This document shows positions 1 through 8,608 of a stretch of 17,571 nt of DNA, piece by piece; the stretch's first letter is position 1, and each line of letters opens with the position of its first letter. The translations under genes and the position numbers were made by a program. The notes beneath the pieces are model-generated. The model did no database searches. It saw nothing but the letters and a program-made list of their open reading frames with translations, and was not told where the DNA came from. This stretch comes from Rhodospirillales bacterium (GTDB lineage Bacteria; Pseudomonadota; Alphaproteobacteria; Acetobacterales; Acetobacteraceae), in contig JAGWOU010000004.1 in NCBI GenBank assembly GCA_028870815.1, positions 1 through 17,571 on the forward strand, read 5' to 3'.

Positions 1-2
1 TT

Positions 3-68
3 GCCCTTGGCGTGTGGTCGATCGGCTTCGGCCTGTTTGTCTCGATCGGCCATCCCGCCGGGGCCTGA
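3..68 (+). CDS. C-terminal tail of a probable membrane protein (partial)
   Basis: The frame open from base 3 ends at a TGA at 66-68 and encodes a hydrophobic tail (ALGVWSIGFGLFVSIGHPAG plus a final Ala). This looks like the last transmembrane segment of an integral membrane protein. It lies only 15 nt before the ATPase start, so it is probably an upstream member of the same operon. Too little is visible to name a family. The other forward frames here also contain few stops, so the reading frame is an inference from its hydrophobic, membrane-like composition. Confidence 0.35.
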   Translation, partial: ALGVWSIGFGLFVSIGHPAGA

Positions 69-83
69 TCTAAGGAGAATCCA

Positions 84-2540
84 ATGTCCGCCACCATGAT
101 GCACGAACGATTCTGGACCGAGGAGCCCGGCTCCCGCCCCGGCTGGCGGAAGATCCGCACCCGGATCGGCGGCTTGCACTGCTCGCTATGCACAGGCACG
201 ATCGAGCAGGCGCTGGGCCGGTTGCCCGGCGTCGGCAAGGTCGCGGTCAGCCTGACCCATGAACAGGCGCTGGTCGAATTTGATCCCGCCGTCGCCGATC
301 CAGGCCGGATCCTCGAGACGCTGAAGGCGATCGGCTACACGATCTCGGATCCCACAAAGCTTCGCAGCTACGAGGAGGAGGAACGCGACCTGCTGCGCGA
401 GGCGCGGCGTTTTGTCGCCGCCGTCGGCCTCAGCCTCGCCGCGCTCGCGTTGATCGTCCGTGGCGGCGCACCGTGGAGCCTCGCCCTCACGGCCCTTGTT
501 TTCGCCAGTTTGATCGGATTTGTCGTGCTGGTCTTGCGCCCTTCGGGTCCAAGGCACGCGCTCGGTGTTGCGGCCGGGATCGCCGGGGTGAGCCTCGCCC
601 TGTTCGCATTACGAAACACCGGTACACTTGGCGGTGCGGCCCCCTGGCTCGCCGCCGGGATCGCCTTGACTATGGTGTTCGGCATCGGCCAGCATATCTT
701 CATCATGGCGGTACAGGCCCTGAAACGCGGCATTCTCAACCAGCATGTGCTGCTGGAGATCGGCGCCTTCGCCGGACTGCTCGGCGGGGCGGTTGGGCTT
801 TTCACGGCCCGGCCCGGCTATCCGACCGCTTCGTTCTTCGCGGTCACGACCATGGTCACGACTTATCACATCTTTTCGGAATGGCTGTCGCTGATCGTCA
901 AGACGCGCAGCTCCCAGGCCGTAAAGCGGCTGCTCGATTTACAGCCTGATCTCGCGCGGGTGCGGCGCAACGGTGAGGAGGTTGAAATCCCGGTCGTGGC
1001 GGTGACCATCGGCGATTTTGTGCGTGTCCGTCCGGGCGAGCGTATCCCAGTCGACGGCGTGGTGGTCGAGGGATGGTCTTCGGTCGACGAAGCATTGGTG
1101 ACTGGCGAACCCCTTCCGGTCGAAAAGACCACTGGCAGCCCGGTGATTGGCGGCGCGATCAACGGTAACGGCTCGCTGCTGGTTGAGGTTCGCACTGTCG
1201 GCGAGGAAAGCTTTCTACAGCGTGTGGTCCGGCAAGTCGAGGATGCACGGGCATTAAAGCCCGGTGTTCTGCACCTCGTTGATCGCATCCTGCGTGTCTA
1301 CACGCCGGCGGTCCTGGCAATTGCCGCGAGCACTTTCGTCCTGTGGTTGGCTGTTCCGGCCCTGATCACCGGCCACCCCTTCACCGACCGGGCCATCTTC
1401 GCGGCGCTCACGGTGCTGGTCATGGGCTATCCCTGTGCGGTCGGTATCTCGGCGCCGCTCTCGATCGTGCGCGGTGCCGGCGAAGCAGCCGAACGCGGCG
1501 TTTTGATGCGGACTGGCGAGGCGTTCCAGACCTTCCGCAAGGTCAATGCCATCGTCTTCGACAAGACCGGAACCCTAACCGAGGGGCGGCCAACAATCCA
1601 GAAACTGGGCACCGCCGCCGGTTGGGACGAGGACAGTCTGTTGGCGCTGATCGCCGCGGCAGAGGCGCCATCCGAACATCCGCTGGCGAAGGCGCTCGTC
1701 AGGGGAGCCTTCGAGCGTGGCCTGGAGTTTCCCGAGATCACCGCGTTTCAAGCGATCGCTGGCAAGGGGGTCACGGGAACGCTTGCTGGGGTGCCAGTCA
1801 TTGTCGGCAAGCCGTCGTTCCTGCAAGAATCCGGGATTGATCTCTCCTCCCTCGAGGGAATGATCACGGAGGCCCAGGCCAAGGGCCTGACCGTTATCGC
1901 CGCCGCAAAGGCGGGCAAACCAGCGGGTTTCGCTGGCCTCAGTGACTGGCCGCGCCCCGGCGCCGCGATGACGATCAAGGCGCTGCGGGATGCCGGACTC
2001 AAGGTCGTCATGCTGACCGGTGACAATATCCGGGCCGCACGCCAGATTGCGGCCGCACTTGGCATCGACGAGGTGATCGCCGATGTTCTTCCCGGTGACA
2101 AGGCGGAGGTGATCCGCAGATTACAGCGAGACCGCGGCAAAGTCGCCATGGTCGGCGACGGTATCAATGACGCACCGGCGTTGATGCAGGCGGATGTAGG
2201 CATTGCGATCGGCACCGGCACTGACATCGCTATCGAATCCGCTGATATCGTGATCATGCGTCCAGACCTCACCCTTATTCTTGAAGCCCGGAAGATCAGC
2301 GCCCGCAGCTACCGGAAGATGCTACAAAACGTCGCACTTGCCTTCTGCTTCAACGGCACCGGCATTCCGCTTGCGGCGACTGGCCTCATCTATCCGGTCT
2401 GGGCGATGGTTGCGATGGCGGCCAGCGTGACGCTGATCTTTGCCAATTCCCTTCACGGCCGCCTCGGCCTGCTGCTCGGCGCGATTGGCGGCGTTGGTCA
2501 GCAGACCTCATTGCAGTCAGTATCAGTTCCGCGCTCTTGA
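84..2540 (+). CDS. Heavy-metal-translocating P1B-type ATPase with N-terminal HMA domain and YPC membrane motif
   Basis: This 818-residue inner-membrane pump exports (or loads) transition metal ions using ATP. An N-terminal heavy-metal-associated domain carries the Cys pair C33/C36 (HCSLC). The actuator motif TGEP is at 340-343. The phosphorylated aspartate is D493 in DKTGTLTEG, followed by the SEHPLAKA motif typical of P1B pumps, and the hinge GDGINDAPAL includes D692 and D696. The membrane metal motif is YPC (residues 449-451) rather than the usual CPC, TPC, SPC or CPH. Later helices carry FNGTGIPLA and MAASV, which resemble the Cu-type YN and MxxSS signatures but are not identical. The start is supported by an AAGGAG Shine-Dalgarno at 72-77, six bases upstream. 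The family is certain; the metal is not, with copper the leading guess. No promoter is visible because the operon begins outside the window. Confidence 0.95.
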   Translation: MSATMMHERFWTEEPGSRPGWRKIRTRIGGLHCSLCTGTIEQALGRLPGVGKVAVSLTHEQALVEFDPAVADPGRILETLKAIGYTISDPTKLRSYEEEERDLLREARRFVAAVGLSLAALALIVRGGAPWSLALTALVFASLIGFVVLVLRPSGPRHALGVAAGIAGVSLALFALRNTGTLGGAAPWLAAGIALTMVFGIGQHIFIMAVQALKRGILNQHVLLEIGAFAGLLGGAVGLFTARPGYPTASFFAVTTMVTTYHIFSEWLSLIVKTRSSQAVKRLLDLQPDLARVRRNGEEVEIPVVAVTIGDFVRVRPGERIPVDGVVVEGWSSVDEALVTGEPLPVEKTTGSPVIGGAINGNGSLLVEVRTVGEESFLQRVVRQVEDARALKPGVLHLVDRILRVYTPAVLAIAASTFVLWLAVPALITGHPFTDRAIFAALTVLVMGYPCAVGISAPLSIVRGAGEAAERGVLMRTGEAFQTFRKVNAIVFDKTGTLTEGRPTIQKLGTAAGWDEDSLLALIAAAEAPSEHPLAKALVRGAFERGLEFPEITAFQAIAGKGVTGTLAGVPVIVGKPSFLQESGIDLSSLEGMITEAQAKGLTVIAAAKAGKPAGFAGLSDWPRPGAAMTIKALRDAGLKVVMLTGDNIRAARQIAAALGIDEVIADVLPGDKAEVIRRLQRDRGKVAMVGDGINDAPALMQADVGIAIGTGTDIAIESADIVIMRPDLTLILEARKISARSYRKMLQNVALAFCFNGTGIPLAATGLIYPVWAMVAMAASVTLIFANSLHGRLGLLLGAIGGVGQQTSLQSVSVPRS

Positions 2541-2645
2541 ACTCTGGTCTTCCACGTATTTCGAAGAAATACCCACAAAAAATCCGGGACATCACGTTCG
2601 GAGGATCGTTCCAGAATGGATGGTTCTCGGCCAACCGCTAAGCCA

Positions 2646-3275
2646 TTAACGTTCGAAGCATTGAAATAGCGGCCTGGGGATATGGAGCGTTGACACAAAG
2701 AATGAGGGGGTGGCGGCCAGGCGTTGTGCGTCATCGATGTCTTGCAGCATCCGCAGCCATGCTACACGGTAGCCGGTAAAATTCTTCTGCGTGTCGGCCA
2801 AAGCATCTTGGCTGGACCAGCGAACATGCACAAACGGCGTTGCTGGGCGGCGGCCCGCCATGCCGATAAGCCAGTAGCCGCCGTCAGTGGCGGGGCCAAA
2901 TACAGCATCGGCGCCACGCAGGCATTGAAAGGCAGCTCGAATATCGCTGGTGTTAATGGCGGGGATATCGCTACCCACCAGCACCACCCGCCGGCGGGGG
3001 AAGCGCTTGAAGGCACGCTGCATCCGCGCGCCGAGATCGCCTTGCCCCTGGCCGATGCGCGTAAAGCCTGGCGCTGAAAAGCGCGCGTGATGATCCGGCG
3101 AGGCGGCGAGAATCAATTCGGCGCCCCGCAAGCGCCGCAAACGGCGCAGCAGCCGCGCCAACGTAAGGCGGGAAAAATTCAGGGCCGCGCGGTCGCCAAC
3201 AGTCTGCGCCAAGCGGCGCTTACCCACGCCCAAGCGCGGAATACGCGCGAATACAATGACGATCGGGCGGCTCAC
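2646..3275 (-). CDS. TIGR04282-type transferase (rSAM/selenodomain-associated transferase 1, DUF2064, CofC-like fold)
   Basis: This 209-residue protein belongs to the DUF2064 nucleotidyl/glycosyl-transferase-like family, annotated as rSAM/selenodomain-associated transferase 1 or as an arsenosugar-cluster transferase. Visible signatures are the N-terminal FARIPRLGVGKRRL (residues 9-22), GSDIPAI around D103, and DGGYWLIG at 131-138. The start is a GTG at 3275 that overlaps the stop of the preceding transferase in a GTGA arrangement, a sign of translational coupling. It is the last gene of the six-gene minus-strand operon. Its usual partner, a TIGR04283 transferase, lies immediately upstream. 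The exact sugar or nucleotide substrate is unknown. The typical partner radical SAM enzyme ArsS is not in this operon; a different radical SAM protein is. Confidence 0.85.
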   Translation of the reverse strand: MSRPIVIVFARIPRLGVGKRRLAQTVGDRAALNFSRLTLARLLRRLRRLRGAELILAASPDHHARFSAPGFTRIGQGQGDLGARMQRAFKRFPRRRVVLVGSDIPAINTSDIRAAFQCLRGADAVFGPATDGGYWLIGMAGRRPATPFVHVRWSSQDALADTQKNFTGYRVAWLRMLQDIDDAQRLAATPSFFVSTLHIPRPLFQCFER

Positions 3276-3955
3276 CGGCGATAATCCTTCGCCAACTTAA
3301 TCGCACTGGTACCGAGCAGAAATTGCATCAGCCGCCAGAGATTGAGCACCGCGCGGCGCAACCAGCCATCACGATCATAGGCGGCGGCGCTGGTGGTTAC
3401 GGTCAGGTTCATTGGCCTCAGCCTGCCGCGCAAGCGGCGGGCGAGCACCACATCCTCCATCAGCGGCAGATCGGGAATGCCACCGATCTCTTCAAGCAGA
3501 GAGCGATGGATCAGCAATCCCTGGTCTCCATATGGCAAGCGCGCGAGCGCGCAGCGCAGCGCCACGCCGGCTTCCAGCAATCTGGCGCGCGGGTCGTGGC
3601 TATCGAAACGAAGCTTGCCGTACCAGGCCGTTGTTAAAAGTGCGCTTGAGCAACAGGCCTTAACCGCGTTGGGCCAATCCGTCGGCAAGCGCGAATCCGC
3701 GTGCAGCAGCCACAACCAGCCCGCCGGCGCGGCCAAGGCGCCCCGCCGCAACTGCCCGCCGCGCCCTGGCGGACCCGTGACAATTGTTGCGCCCGCCTTG
3801 GCCGCAATTTCAACGGTGCCGTCAGTGCTGCCGCCATCGGAGATAATGACCGCCGCAATAAGGGGTTGGCCCACTTCCAGGTCATGCAATAAAGCGGGCA
3901 GATGCGCCGCCGCATTAAGCGTGGGAATGACAATCGCAACAGAGCCACCGTTCAT
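3272..3955 (-). CDS. TIGR04283-type family 2 glycosyltransferase (rSAM/selenodomain-associated transferase 2)
   Basis: This is a 227-residue GT2 (GT-A fold) transferase. Near the N-terminus it has VIPTLNAA (9-16), the nucleotide-binding SDGGSTDGT (39-47), and a DxD-like HADS motif at 85-88, followed by RLP. A later acidic MEDVVLARRLR segment matches the usual GT2 ED catalytic region. Length is normal for TIGR04283. The start ATG at 3955 overlaps the stop of the HPP-like gene (ATGA). TIGR04283 and TIGR04282 proteins characteristically occur as a pair near radical SAM genes, and that arrangement is reproduced here. It presumably transfers a sugar-like group in the pathway encoded by this operon; the acceptor is unknown. 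Confidence 0.87.
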   Translation of the reverse strand: MNGGSVAIVIPTLNAAAHLPALLHDLEVGQPLIAAVIISDGGSTDGTVEIAAKAGATIVTGPPGRGGQLRRGALAAPAGWLWLLHADSRLPTDWPNAVKACCSSALLTTAWYGKLRFDSHDPRARLLEAGVALRCALARLPYGDQGLLIHRSLLEEIGGIPDLPLMEDVVLARRLRGRLRPMNLTVTTSAAAYDRDGWLRRAVLNLWRLMQFLLGTSAIKLAKDYRR

Positions 3956-4851
3956 GGCTCAGCTTCCGATAAGATGGGGCGTGTCAACGTTTGCAACGCC
4001 GCCGCGCCGTACAGCGCGAATAAGCCCAGCATAATTGCCCCAACCGCCCGGCCATCGCCTTGCCCCGTGACGAAGGGGAGCAATCCGATCGCCAACACTG
4101 GCGCCGCATGGGAGCGCAGCAGGCGCAGGAGCAAAATGCCGGCGGCAACGCCTGCCGCCACCGCCAAGGGCGTGTTGCCCAGCAGATTGAGCAGCAGCGC
4201 GGCGACGCTGGCATTGAGCCCGCCAGCCAGCAACAGCACTGGTATCCGGCCGCGCCAAAGATGGTTCGCGCCCAGCACCATCCGGTCGAAGGCCAGCACC
4301 GCGAGCGGCGGAAACAGGATCAGCCGCCAGCCGCTGAACGCCGCCGCCAGGGCAAGTATGAGGACAAACAGTCCGTAGGCGCCAAGCGCCCTGCGGCGCC
4401 ATTGCGGCGAAGCAAGCTGGCCACCGCGTTCCGTCCCGTTAAGAACGACATTGGTGGCGATTAGCAGCGTCACCGCCAGTGCAACGGATAGCGGATACGC
4501 GTAGCTGTGAATCGTGAGCACGATTGGCAGCAACCCGGCGGAAATGGCCGGCGTGATGGGCGAGCGCAACAGGGCCAAACTGAGAATGGAAGATGCGACA
4601 CTCAGCGCCACTGGTACCACGCCAAACCCAAAATGCCGCGCCAGGAGCGTGCCGATGAACGCCGTAAGCACCGGCGTGAGCAGCAGATGTACCGGCGCCT
4701 TGGCCCATGGACCCGCCGGGTTGGTGAATACGCCATAGGCAAGCGCCGCTAGTTCAGGAAACAGCAATGGCAAATGCGTCAGCCATGCCAACGTAGCGAT
4801 GACCGCCACGAATAATCCTGCAATAGCCTCGCGGATTTCGGTCCGCTTCAT
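3952..4851 (-). CDS. Internally duplicated HPP-like integral membrane protein
   Basis: This is a 299-residue multi-pass membrane protein, mostly hydrophobic throughout. It contains two similar halves. LFPELAALAYG (30-40) matches LFPPLAVLAFD (179-189), and LLRSPITPAISAGLLPIV (94-111) matches LLRSHAAPVLAIGLLPFV (244-261), so the repeat period is about 150 residues. Each half resembles the HPP domain pattern: an FPPLG-like start and a HPPAGATAL-like end. The canonical HPP triplet is degenerate; only the second half keeps the His (H247). An in-frame ATG lies further upstream at 4920. I chose 4851 because it overlaps the stop of the upstream fusion gene (ATGA), as at the other junctions of this operon. 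HPP proteins are thought to be transporters. The substrate here is unknown, and the family call is moderately sure. Confidence 0.65.
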   Translation of the reverse strand: MKRTEIREAIAGLFVAVIATLAWLTHLPLLFPELAALAYGVFTNPAGPWAKAPVHLLLTPVLTAFIGTLLARHFGFGVVPVALSVASSILSLALLRSPITPAISAGLLPIVLTIHSYAYPLSVALAVTLLIATNVVLNGTERGGQLASPQWRRRALGAYGLFVLILALAAAFSGWRLILFPPLAVLAFDRMVLGANHLWRGRIPVLLLAGGLNASVAALLLNLLGNTPLAVAAGVAAGILLLRLLRSHAAPVLAIGLLPFVTGQGDGRAVGAIMLGLFALYGAAALQTLTRPILSEAEP

Positions 4852-6914
4852 CCGCGCCGCCAACGGTGCAGCCTTTCCAGCCAGACCAGCGCACGCTTTG
4901 GCGCATGGTCCTGCCGCCATTTCCCCGCCACGGCGCGGATCGCCTCGGAGCGTGTAGGATAGGGGTAGATCACGCCGAGCAGTTTTTTCAGCCCCAGATT
5001 GTATTGCATGGCGATGATGAAACCGGTCAACATCTCCCCCGCATGGGCGCCTGCGATGGTCACCCCTAGAATTTTGTCGCTGCGCGGTTTGGTCAGCACC
5101 TTTACGAAGCCGACGATGTCACCCTCGGCTATGGCCCGGTCAAGCTCCGAAAAATCGTAGCGCGTGACCTTGTATGCAATGTGCCGCTCCACCGCCTCGC
5201 GCTCGTTCAGCCCCACGCGCGCGATCTCGGGCGATGTGAAGGTGACGGCTGGAACAGCCGTATAGCGCGGGCGCAGCCGCCAGAACGGGGCCAACAATGC
5301 ATTCAGCGCCGCGAAGCCGGCCTGATACCCCGCCATATGGGTGAACTGGTAGGGCCCGGCCACGTCGCCGCAGGCGAAGATGTTGGGGTAGAGCGTTTGC
5401 AGCCAGGGATTGGTCTCGATGGTGCCTGGCTTATTCAGCGGGAGTCCCAACGCCTCCAACCCGTAGCCACTGATGCGCGGCTTGCGGCCGACAGCCAGCA
5501 GCAGCCGGTCAAACGGCAGATCGCATGCGCCATCCGGACCTTCCACGCGCAACATTCCGGGTTGCGCGGCAATGGGGCGGTGCGCTGTCAACAGCTTTAC
5601 CCCGTTCGCCGACAGGGTCTCCGCCATCAAAACAGAAACCTCGTCATCCTCGCGCAGCATCAGGCGCGGCGCGGCTTCCACCACCGTCACCCTGCTGCCA
5701 AGCTGGGCGAAGGCTTGCGCCATCTCACAGCCGATCGGCCCACCGCCCAGGATGACCAACCGCGCGGGCAGCGCCTCGATGTCCCACAGCGTTTCCGAGG
5801 TGGCGTAGGTGCAATCCGCCAGCCCCGGGATAGGCGGGATGACCGGCGCGGCCCCAGCGGCGATGATGATGGCGCGAGTGGTGATCTTGTCGGATCCGGC
5901 GCGCACCTGCCAAGGGCTTTCGATGAAGGCTTGGCCGTGGCGCACATCCACGCCCAGCGCCGCGTACCGTTCAATCGAATCATGCGGTGCTATGCCAGCG
6001 ATGGCTGCCGTCACGGCCGCTTTGGCCTGGGCAAAACCCAACCCCGCGCGGGCGGCGTGCAGCAGCGCCTTGGAGGGAACGCAGCCGGTATTCAGGCAGT
6101 CTCCGCCCATCGCGGCACGCTCGATAAGCGTGACCCTGGCCTTGAGCGCGCTGGCCACATAAGCCGCCACCAGCCCCGCCGCACCGCCGCCGATCACCAC
6201 GATATCACAGTCGAAACGTTTTGGTTTTGTCCAGCGCGCATAAAACCGCCTTGCGGTTAGCGCGTCGCGCAAGCGCGGTGCCAGCAAAGGCAGCGCCGCC
6301 AAGAGCACCAACCCCGTCACCAAGCGGGGCGTTAGAATGGCGCCGTGGCTAGCCAAGCCGCCCAGGCTAGCGCCGGCATTCACGTAGATGATGGTGGCGG
6401 GCAGCATGCCGATCTGGCTGGCCAGGTAGAAGCCGGACAGTGACAGGCTGGTGAGTCCCGCCAGCAGATTGACCGCGAAATAGGGAACGGCGGGCACCAG
6501 CCGCAGCGAGATCAAATAGAAGACACCATCTTTGGCGATGCCCGCATCGATGCGCGCAGACCAGCCAGGAAACCGCGCCAGCGCAAAACCACGCAGCAAA
6601 TAGCGCGCAGCCAGAAACGCCAGACTGGCGCCAATGGTCGCGGCGAATGAGACCAATATGCTGCCTTCCACCACACCAAACAGCGCGCCGCTCGCCAGTG
6701 TCAGCACCGTGGAGGCGGGCAGAGAAAGCGCGGTGAGCGCAACATACGCCAGAAAGAACAATCCGGCCGCGGCAATGGGGCGCGCCTCCACATTGCCGTG
6801 CAGTGTGCCGATTTCCCCGCTGATCCAGCCCGGCCCTAGATAATGCTCTCCCGCCGCCAGAACGGCGAAGAGCAGCACCAGCCCGGCAAGCAAAATAAAC
6901 CGGCGGCAAATCAT
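4848..6914 (-). CDS. TVP38/TMEM64 (DedA-like) membrane domain fused to FAD-dependent pyridine nucleotide-disulfide oxidoreductase
   Basis: This 688-residue fusion has two parts. Residues 1 to about 215 form a TVP38/TMEM64 (SNARE-associated, DedA-like) membrane domain, with the characteristic segments LPASTVLTLASGALFG (65-80), LRLVPAVPYFAVN (137-149) and GMLPATIIYVNAG (169-181). From about 233 a complete class I flavin disulfide reductase begins: FAD-binding GGGAAG (242-247), redox-active CLNTGC (C273/C278), an NAD(P) motif GGGPIGCEMA, GCGD-like ACGDVAG, and a C-terminal dimer domain. Where lipoamide dehydrogenase has a catalytic His (HPT), this protein has YPYPTRSEA, with Tyr in place of His. 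It also lacks the C-terminal Cys pair of mercuric reductase. The start ATG at 6914 overlaps the upstream stop (ATGA). It probably tethers NAD(P)H-driven disulfide or metalloid reduction to the membrane; the substrate is unknown. Confidence 0.9.
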   Translation of the reverse strand: MICRRFILLAGLVLLFAVLAAGEHYLGPGWISGEIGTLHGNVEARPIAAAGLFFLAYVALTALSLPASTVLTLASGALFGVVEGSILVSFAATIGASLAFLAARYLLRGFALARFPGWSARIDAGIAKDGVFYLISLRLVPAVPYFAVNLLAGLTSLSLSGFYLASQIGMLPATIIYVNAGASLGGLASHGAILTPRLVTGLVLLAALPLLAPRLRDALTARRFYARWTKPKRFDCDIVVIGGGAAGLVAAYVASALKARVTLIERAAMGGDCLNTGCVPSKALLHAARAGLGFAQAKAAVTAAIAGIAPHDSIERYAALGVDVRHGQAFIESPWQVRAGSDKITTRAIIIAAGAAPVIPPIPGLADCTYATSETLWDIEALPARLVILGGGPIGCEMAQAFAQLGSRVTVVEAAPRLMLREDDEVSVLMAETLSANGVKLLTAHRPIAAQPGMLRVEGPDGACDLPFDRLLLAVGRKPRISGYGLEALGLPLNKPGTIETNPWLQTLYPNIFACGDVAGPYQFTHMAGYQAGFAALNALLAPFWRLRPRYTAVPAVTFTSPEIARVGLNEREAVERHIAYKVTRYDFSELDRAIAEGDIVGFVKVLTKPRSDKILGVTIAGAHAGEMLTGFIIAMQYNLGLKKLLGVIYPYPTRSEAIRAVAGKWRQDHAPKRALVWLERLHRWRRG

Positions 6915-8608
6915 CGCACACTCATGCAGGAGGACGCGCCGAACACGCAGAAGCGGGCACAATGCGGGTGGTCGAGGGTGACGGGCTTTGCCGCTTCGGC
7001 CAGCGTGCAGCCCAGATCGAAGCGCGGCTCGAACGGCAGCAAGGTGCAGGCGACGATCGATACATCCAGCCCCCCCTTGCGTTGCACCACCATCCGCGCG
7101 GTGCGGCACATGACATCCGCCCCAAGTGGGCGCAACGCCCTCCAGGCTGCTTCACTCACACCGGGTGCTGCGGCGGGCACGCTCATCTCCGGGAACAGCA
7201 CCAGATGCTGCGCGTCATAGGCGTCGATGTCCCAGCTCTGGCCGCGGAACAAAGCCGCGAACCCGGCGCGGGTGGCGGCCTCATCTTCCTCGGCGGGGTC
7301 AAAGCGGGCAGCGATGGAGGGCACGAAGCCAGCCGCCAGCAATGCCGAAACCCCCTCCAGCGCCGGGGTCCAGGCGCGCGGGCCACGCAAGGCCGCGTGC
7401 CCTGCTTCCGTGTAATGGTCCAGCGAGACGCGCAGATGCAGATCCCGCCCGGCAAGCTTGCGTAACGCTGGCAAATGGTGGCGCAGCGGGGTCATCGCAT
7501 TGGTCAGCACCAGAACGCGCAAGCCGCGATCGAGAGCGGCTTCGAGCATCTGCATGATCTCGGGATTCATGAAGGGCTCGCCGCCGGTGAATGCCACTTC
7601 GCGCAGCTCCGGGTGACGCCAGGCGGCTTCATCCAGCAAGCTGCGAACGGCGGCAAGGCTAAGCCAGGACAACGCATCATTGCGCGGGCTGCTCTCGATA
7701 TAGCAGTCCTTGCAGGCCAAATTGCAAAGCGTGCCGGTGTTGAACCATAGCGTCTCCAGCCGCTCCAGCTTCACCTGCGCGTCCGGCTTGGGCATGTCGG
7801 GCAAGGGCGTGGCGGTGGCCGCGCGCTCCGCATGCGGCAGGATATCGAGGTTCGGCCAGATGCCGGTTTCCAGCGCCTGCGCATAGTCCTCCGGCAGGCC
7901 AGCCACGCGCATGGCGGCGGCGGCTTGCCCGTAATCGTAATGCAGCGGGTGCAGGGTAAAAGCCAGATGATCGTCCTGGTCTTCGACGATGGCGTACCAG
8001 CCGCGCGCTGTTCCGTCATTGGCGGGTAGGCCGATGGCGCCCGCATTATGCCAAACCCGGCCATCCTTCAGGGCGCGCGTGAAGGGCAAGCCGCAATGGC
8101 CGGCGATCACGCCATCCGTCCCAACCAAATCCAGTTCCTGGGCGAAAACCTCGTCCGGGTCCGAGGCAAAGAGAAACCGGTTGATCCGGCTGGGCGCGCC
8201 ATGAAGCGCCGCCAGACGGTGGCGGCCCAGACGCAGATCCAGCCGCTGGGGCAACGCCGCCATCCAGGCGCGGTCGTCATCGCCCACCCGCGCGCTGGCG
8301 TAGGCAAACCAGGCCGCGGAGAGACGGTCGCAGGCCGAGCCGGGCGTGAAGCCGCAGCCGCAATCGGCCGCGCCTTCGGCGAGTTGCTCCTCGCAATTGC
8401 CCATCACTGTGGGGATGCCGGCTTCGCGGATCAGCGCCAGGCAGGGGACCGGATCGGCGCCATAAGCCACGATATCGCCGGTGCAGATCATCCGCTCCGG
8501 CGGGATGCCATGGTGCCGCGCGGCAGTGAACAACGCTTGCAGTGCCTGGAGATTGCTATAGACGCCCCCAAATAGCAGCGCTTTGCCGGTCAGGATCAAT
8601 TCAGACAT
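6911..8608 (-). CDS. Fusion of degenerate calcineurin-like metallophosphoesterase and radical SAM enzyme
   Basis: This is a 565-residue fusion. Residues 1 to about 225 follow the YfcE-type phosphoesterase pattern: TGDIVAYGADP (43-53), GNCEEQ (70-75), LHGAPS (135-140), GHCGLPF (170-176), HNAGAIG. Key metal ligands are altered: the DxH motif reads GGVYSN (14-19), and GHTH reads GHCG. The region also has several cysteines (C42, C72, C83, C85, C93, C172). Residues from about 280 form a radical SAM domain with the cluster motif CNLACKDC (C295, C299, C302) and FTGGEPFMNP. The C-terminal part holds further cysteines (from VACTLLPF to the end) that could bind an auxiliary cluster. I chose the ATG at 8608, which overlaps the MFS stop by 8 nt; the in-frame extension upstream is MFS-gene antisense composition. 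The reaction is unknown. Confidence 0.85.
   Translation of the reverse strand: MSELILTGKALLFGGVYSNLQALQALFTAARHHGIPPERMICTGDIVAYGADPVPCLALIREAGIPTVMGNCEEQLAEGAADCGCGFTPGSACDRLSAAWFAYASARVGDDDRAWMAALPQRLDLRLGRHRLAALHGAPSRINRFLFASDPDEVFAQELDLVGTDGVIAGHCGLPFTRALKDGRVWHNAGAIGLPANDGTARGWYAIVEDQDDHLAFTLHPLHYDYGQAAAAMRVAGLPEDYAQALETGIWPNLDILPHAERAATATPLPDMPKPDAQVKLERLETLWFNTGTLCNLACKDCYIESSPRNDALSWLSLAAVRSLLDEAAWRHPELREVAFTGGEPFMNPEIMQMLEAALDRGLRVLVLTNAMTPLRHHLPALRKLAGRDLHLRVSLDHYTEAGHAALRGPRAWTPALEGVSALLAAGFVPSIAARFDPAEEDEAATRAGFAALFRGQSWDIDAYDAQHLVLFPEMSVPAAAPGVSEAAWRALRPLGADVMCRTARMVVQRKGGLDVSIVACTLLPFEPRFDLGCTLAEAAKPVTLDHPHCARFCVFGASSCMSVR

Noticed and set aside
2556..2572. Small hairpin (7-bp stem, 3-base loop) between the ATPase and the TIGR04282 gene as a terminator
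   Set aside because: The stem is AT-rich and short and no U-tract follows on either strand; support is too weak to call a terminator.
3388..3396. GTAACC on the minus strand inside the GT2 gene as a fourth SigF-type promoter
   Set aside because: The expected CGAA is absent 16 nt downstream and the site is inside coding sequence.
5181..6260. Long plus-strand open frame opposite the TVP38/FAD fusion gene
   Set aside because: It is antisense to a clear enzyme, and its Arg/Gln/His-rich composition is typical of a GC-rich shadow frame.
4848..6914. Mercuric reductase (merA) for the flavoprotein half
   Set aside because: The C-terminal Cys pair and the N-terminal HMA domain of MerA are missing, and no mer genes are nearby.
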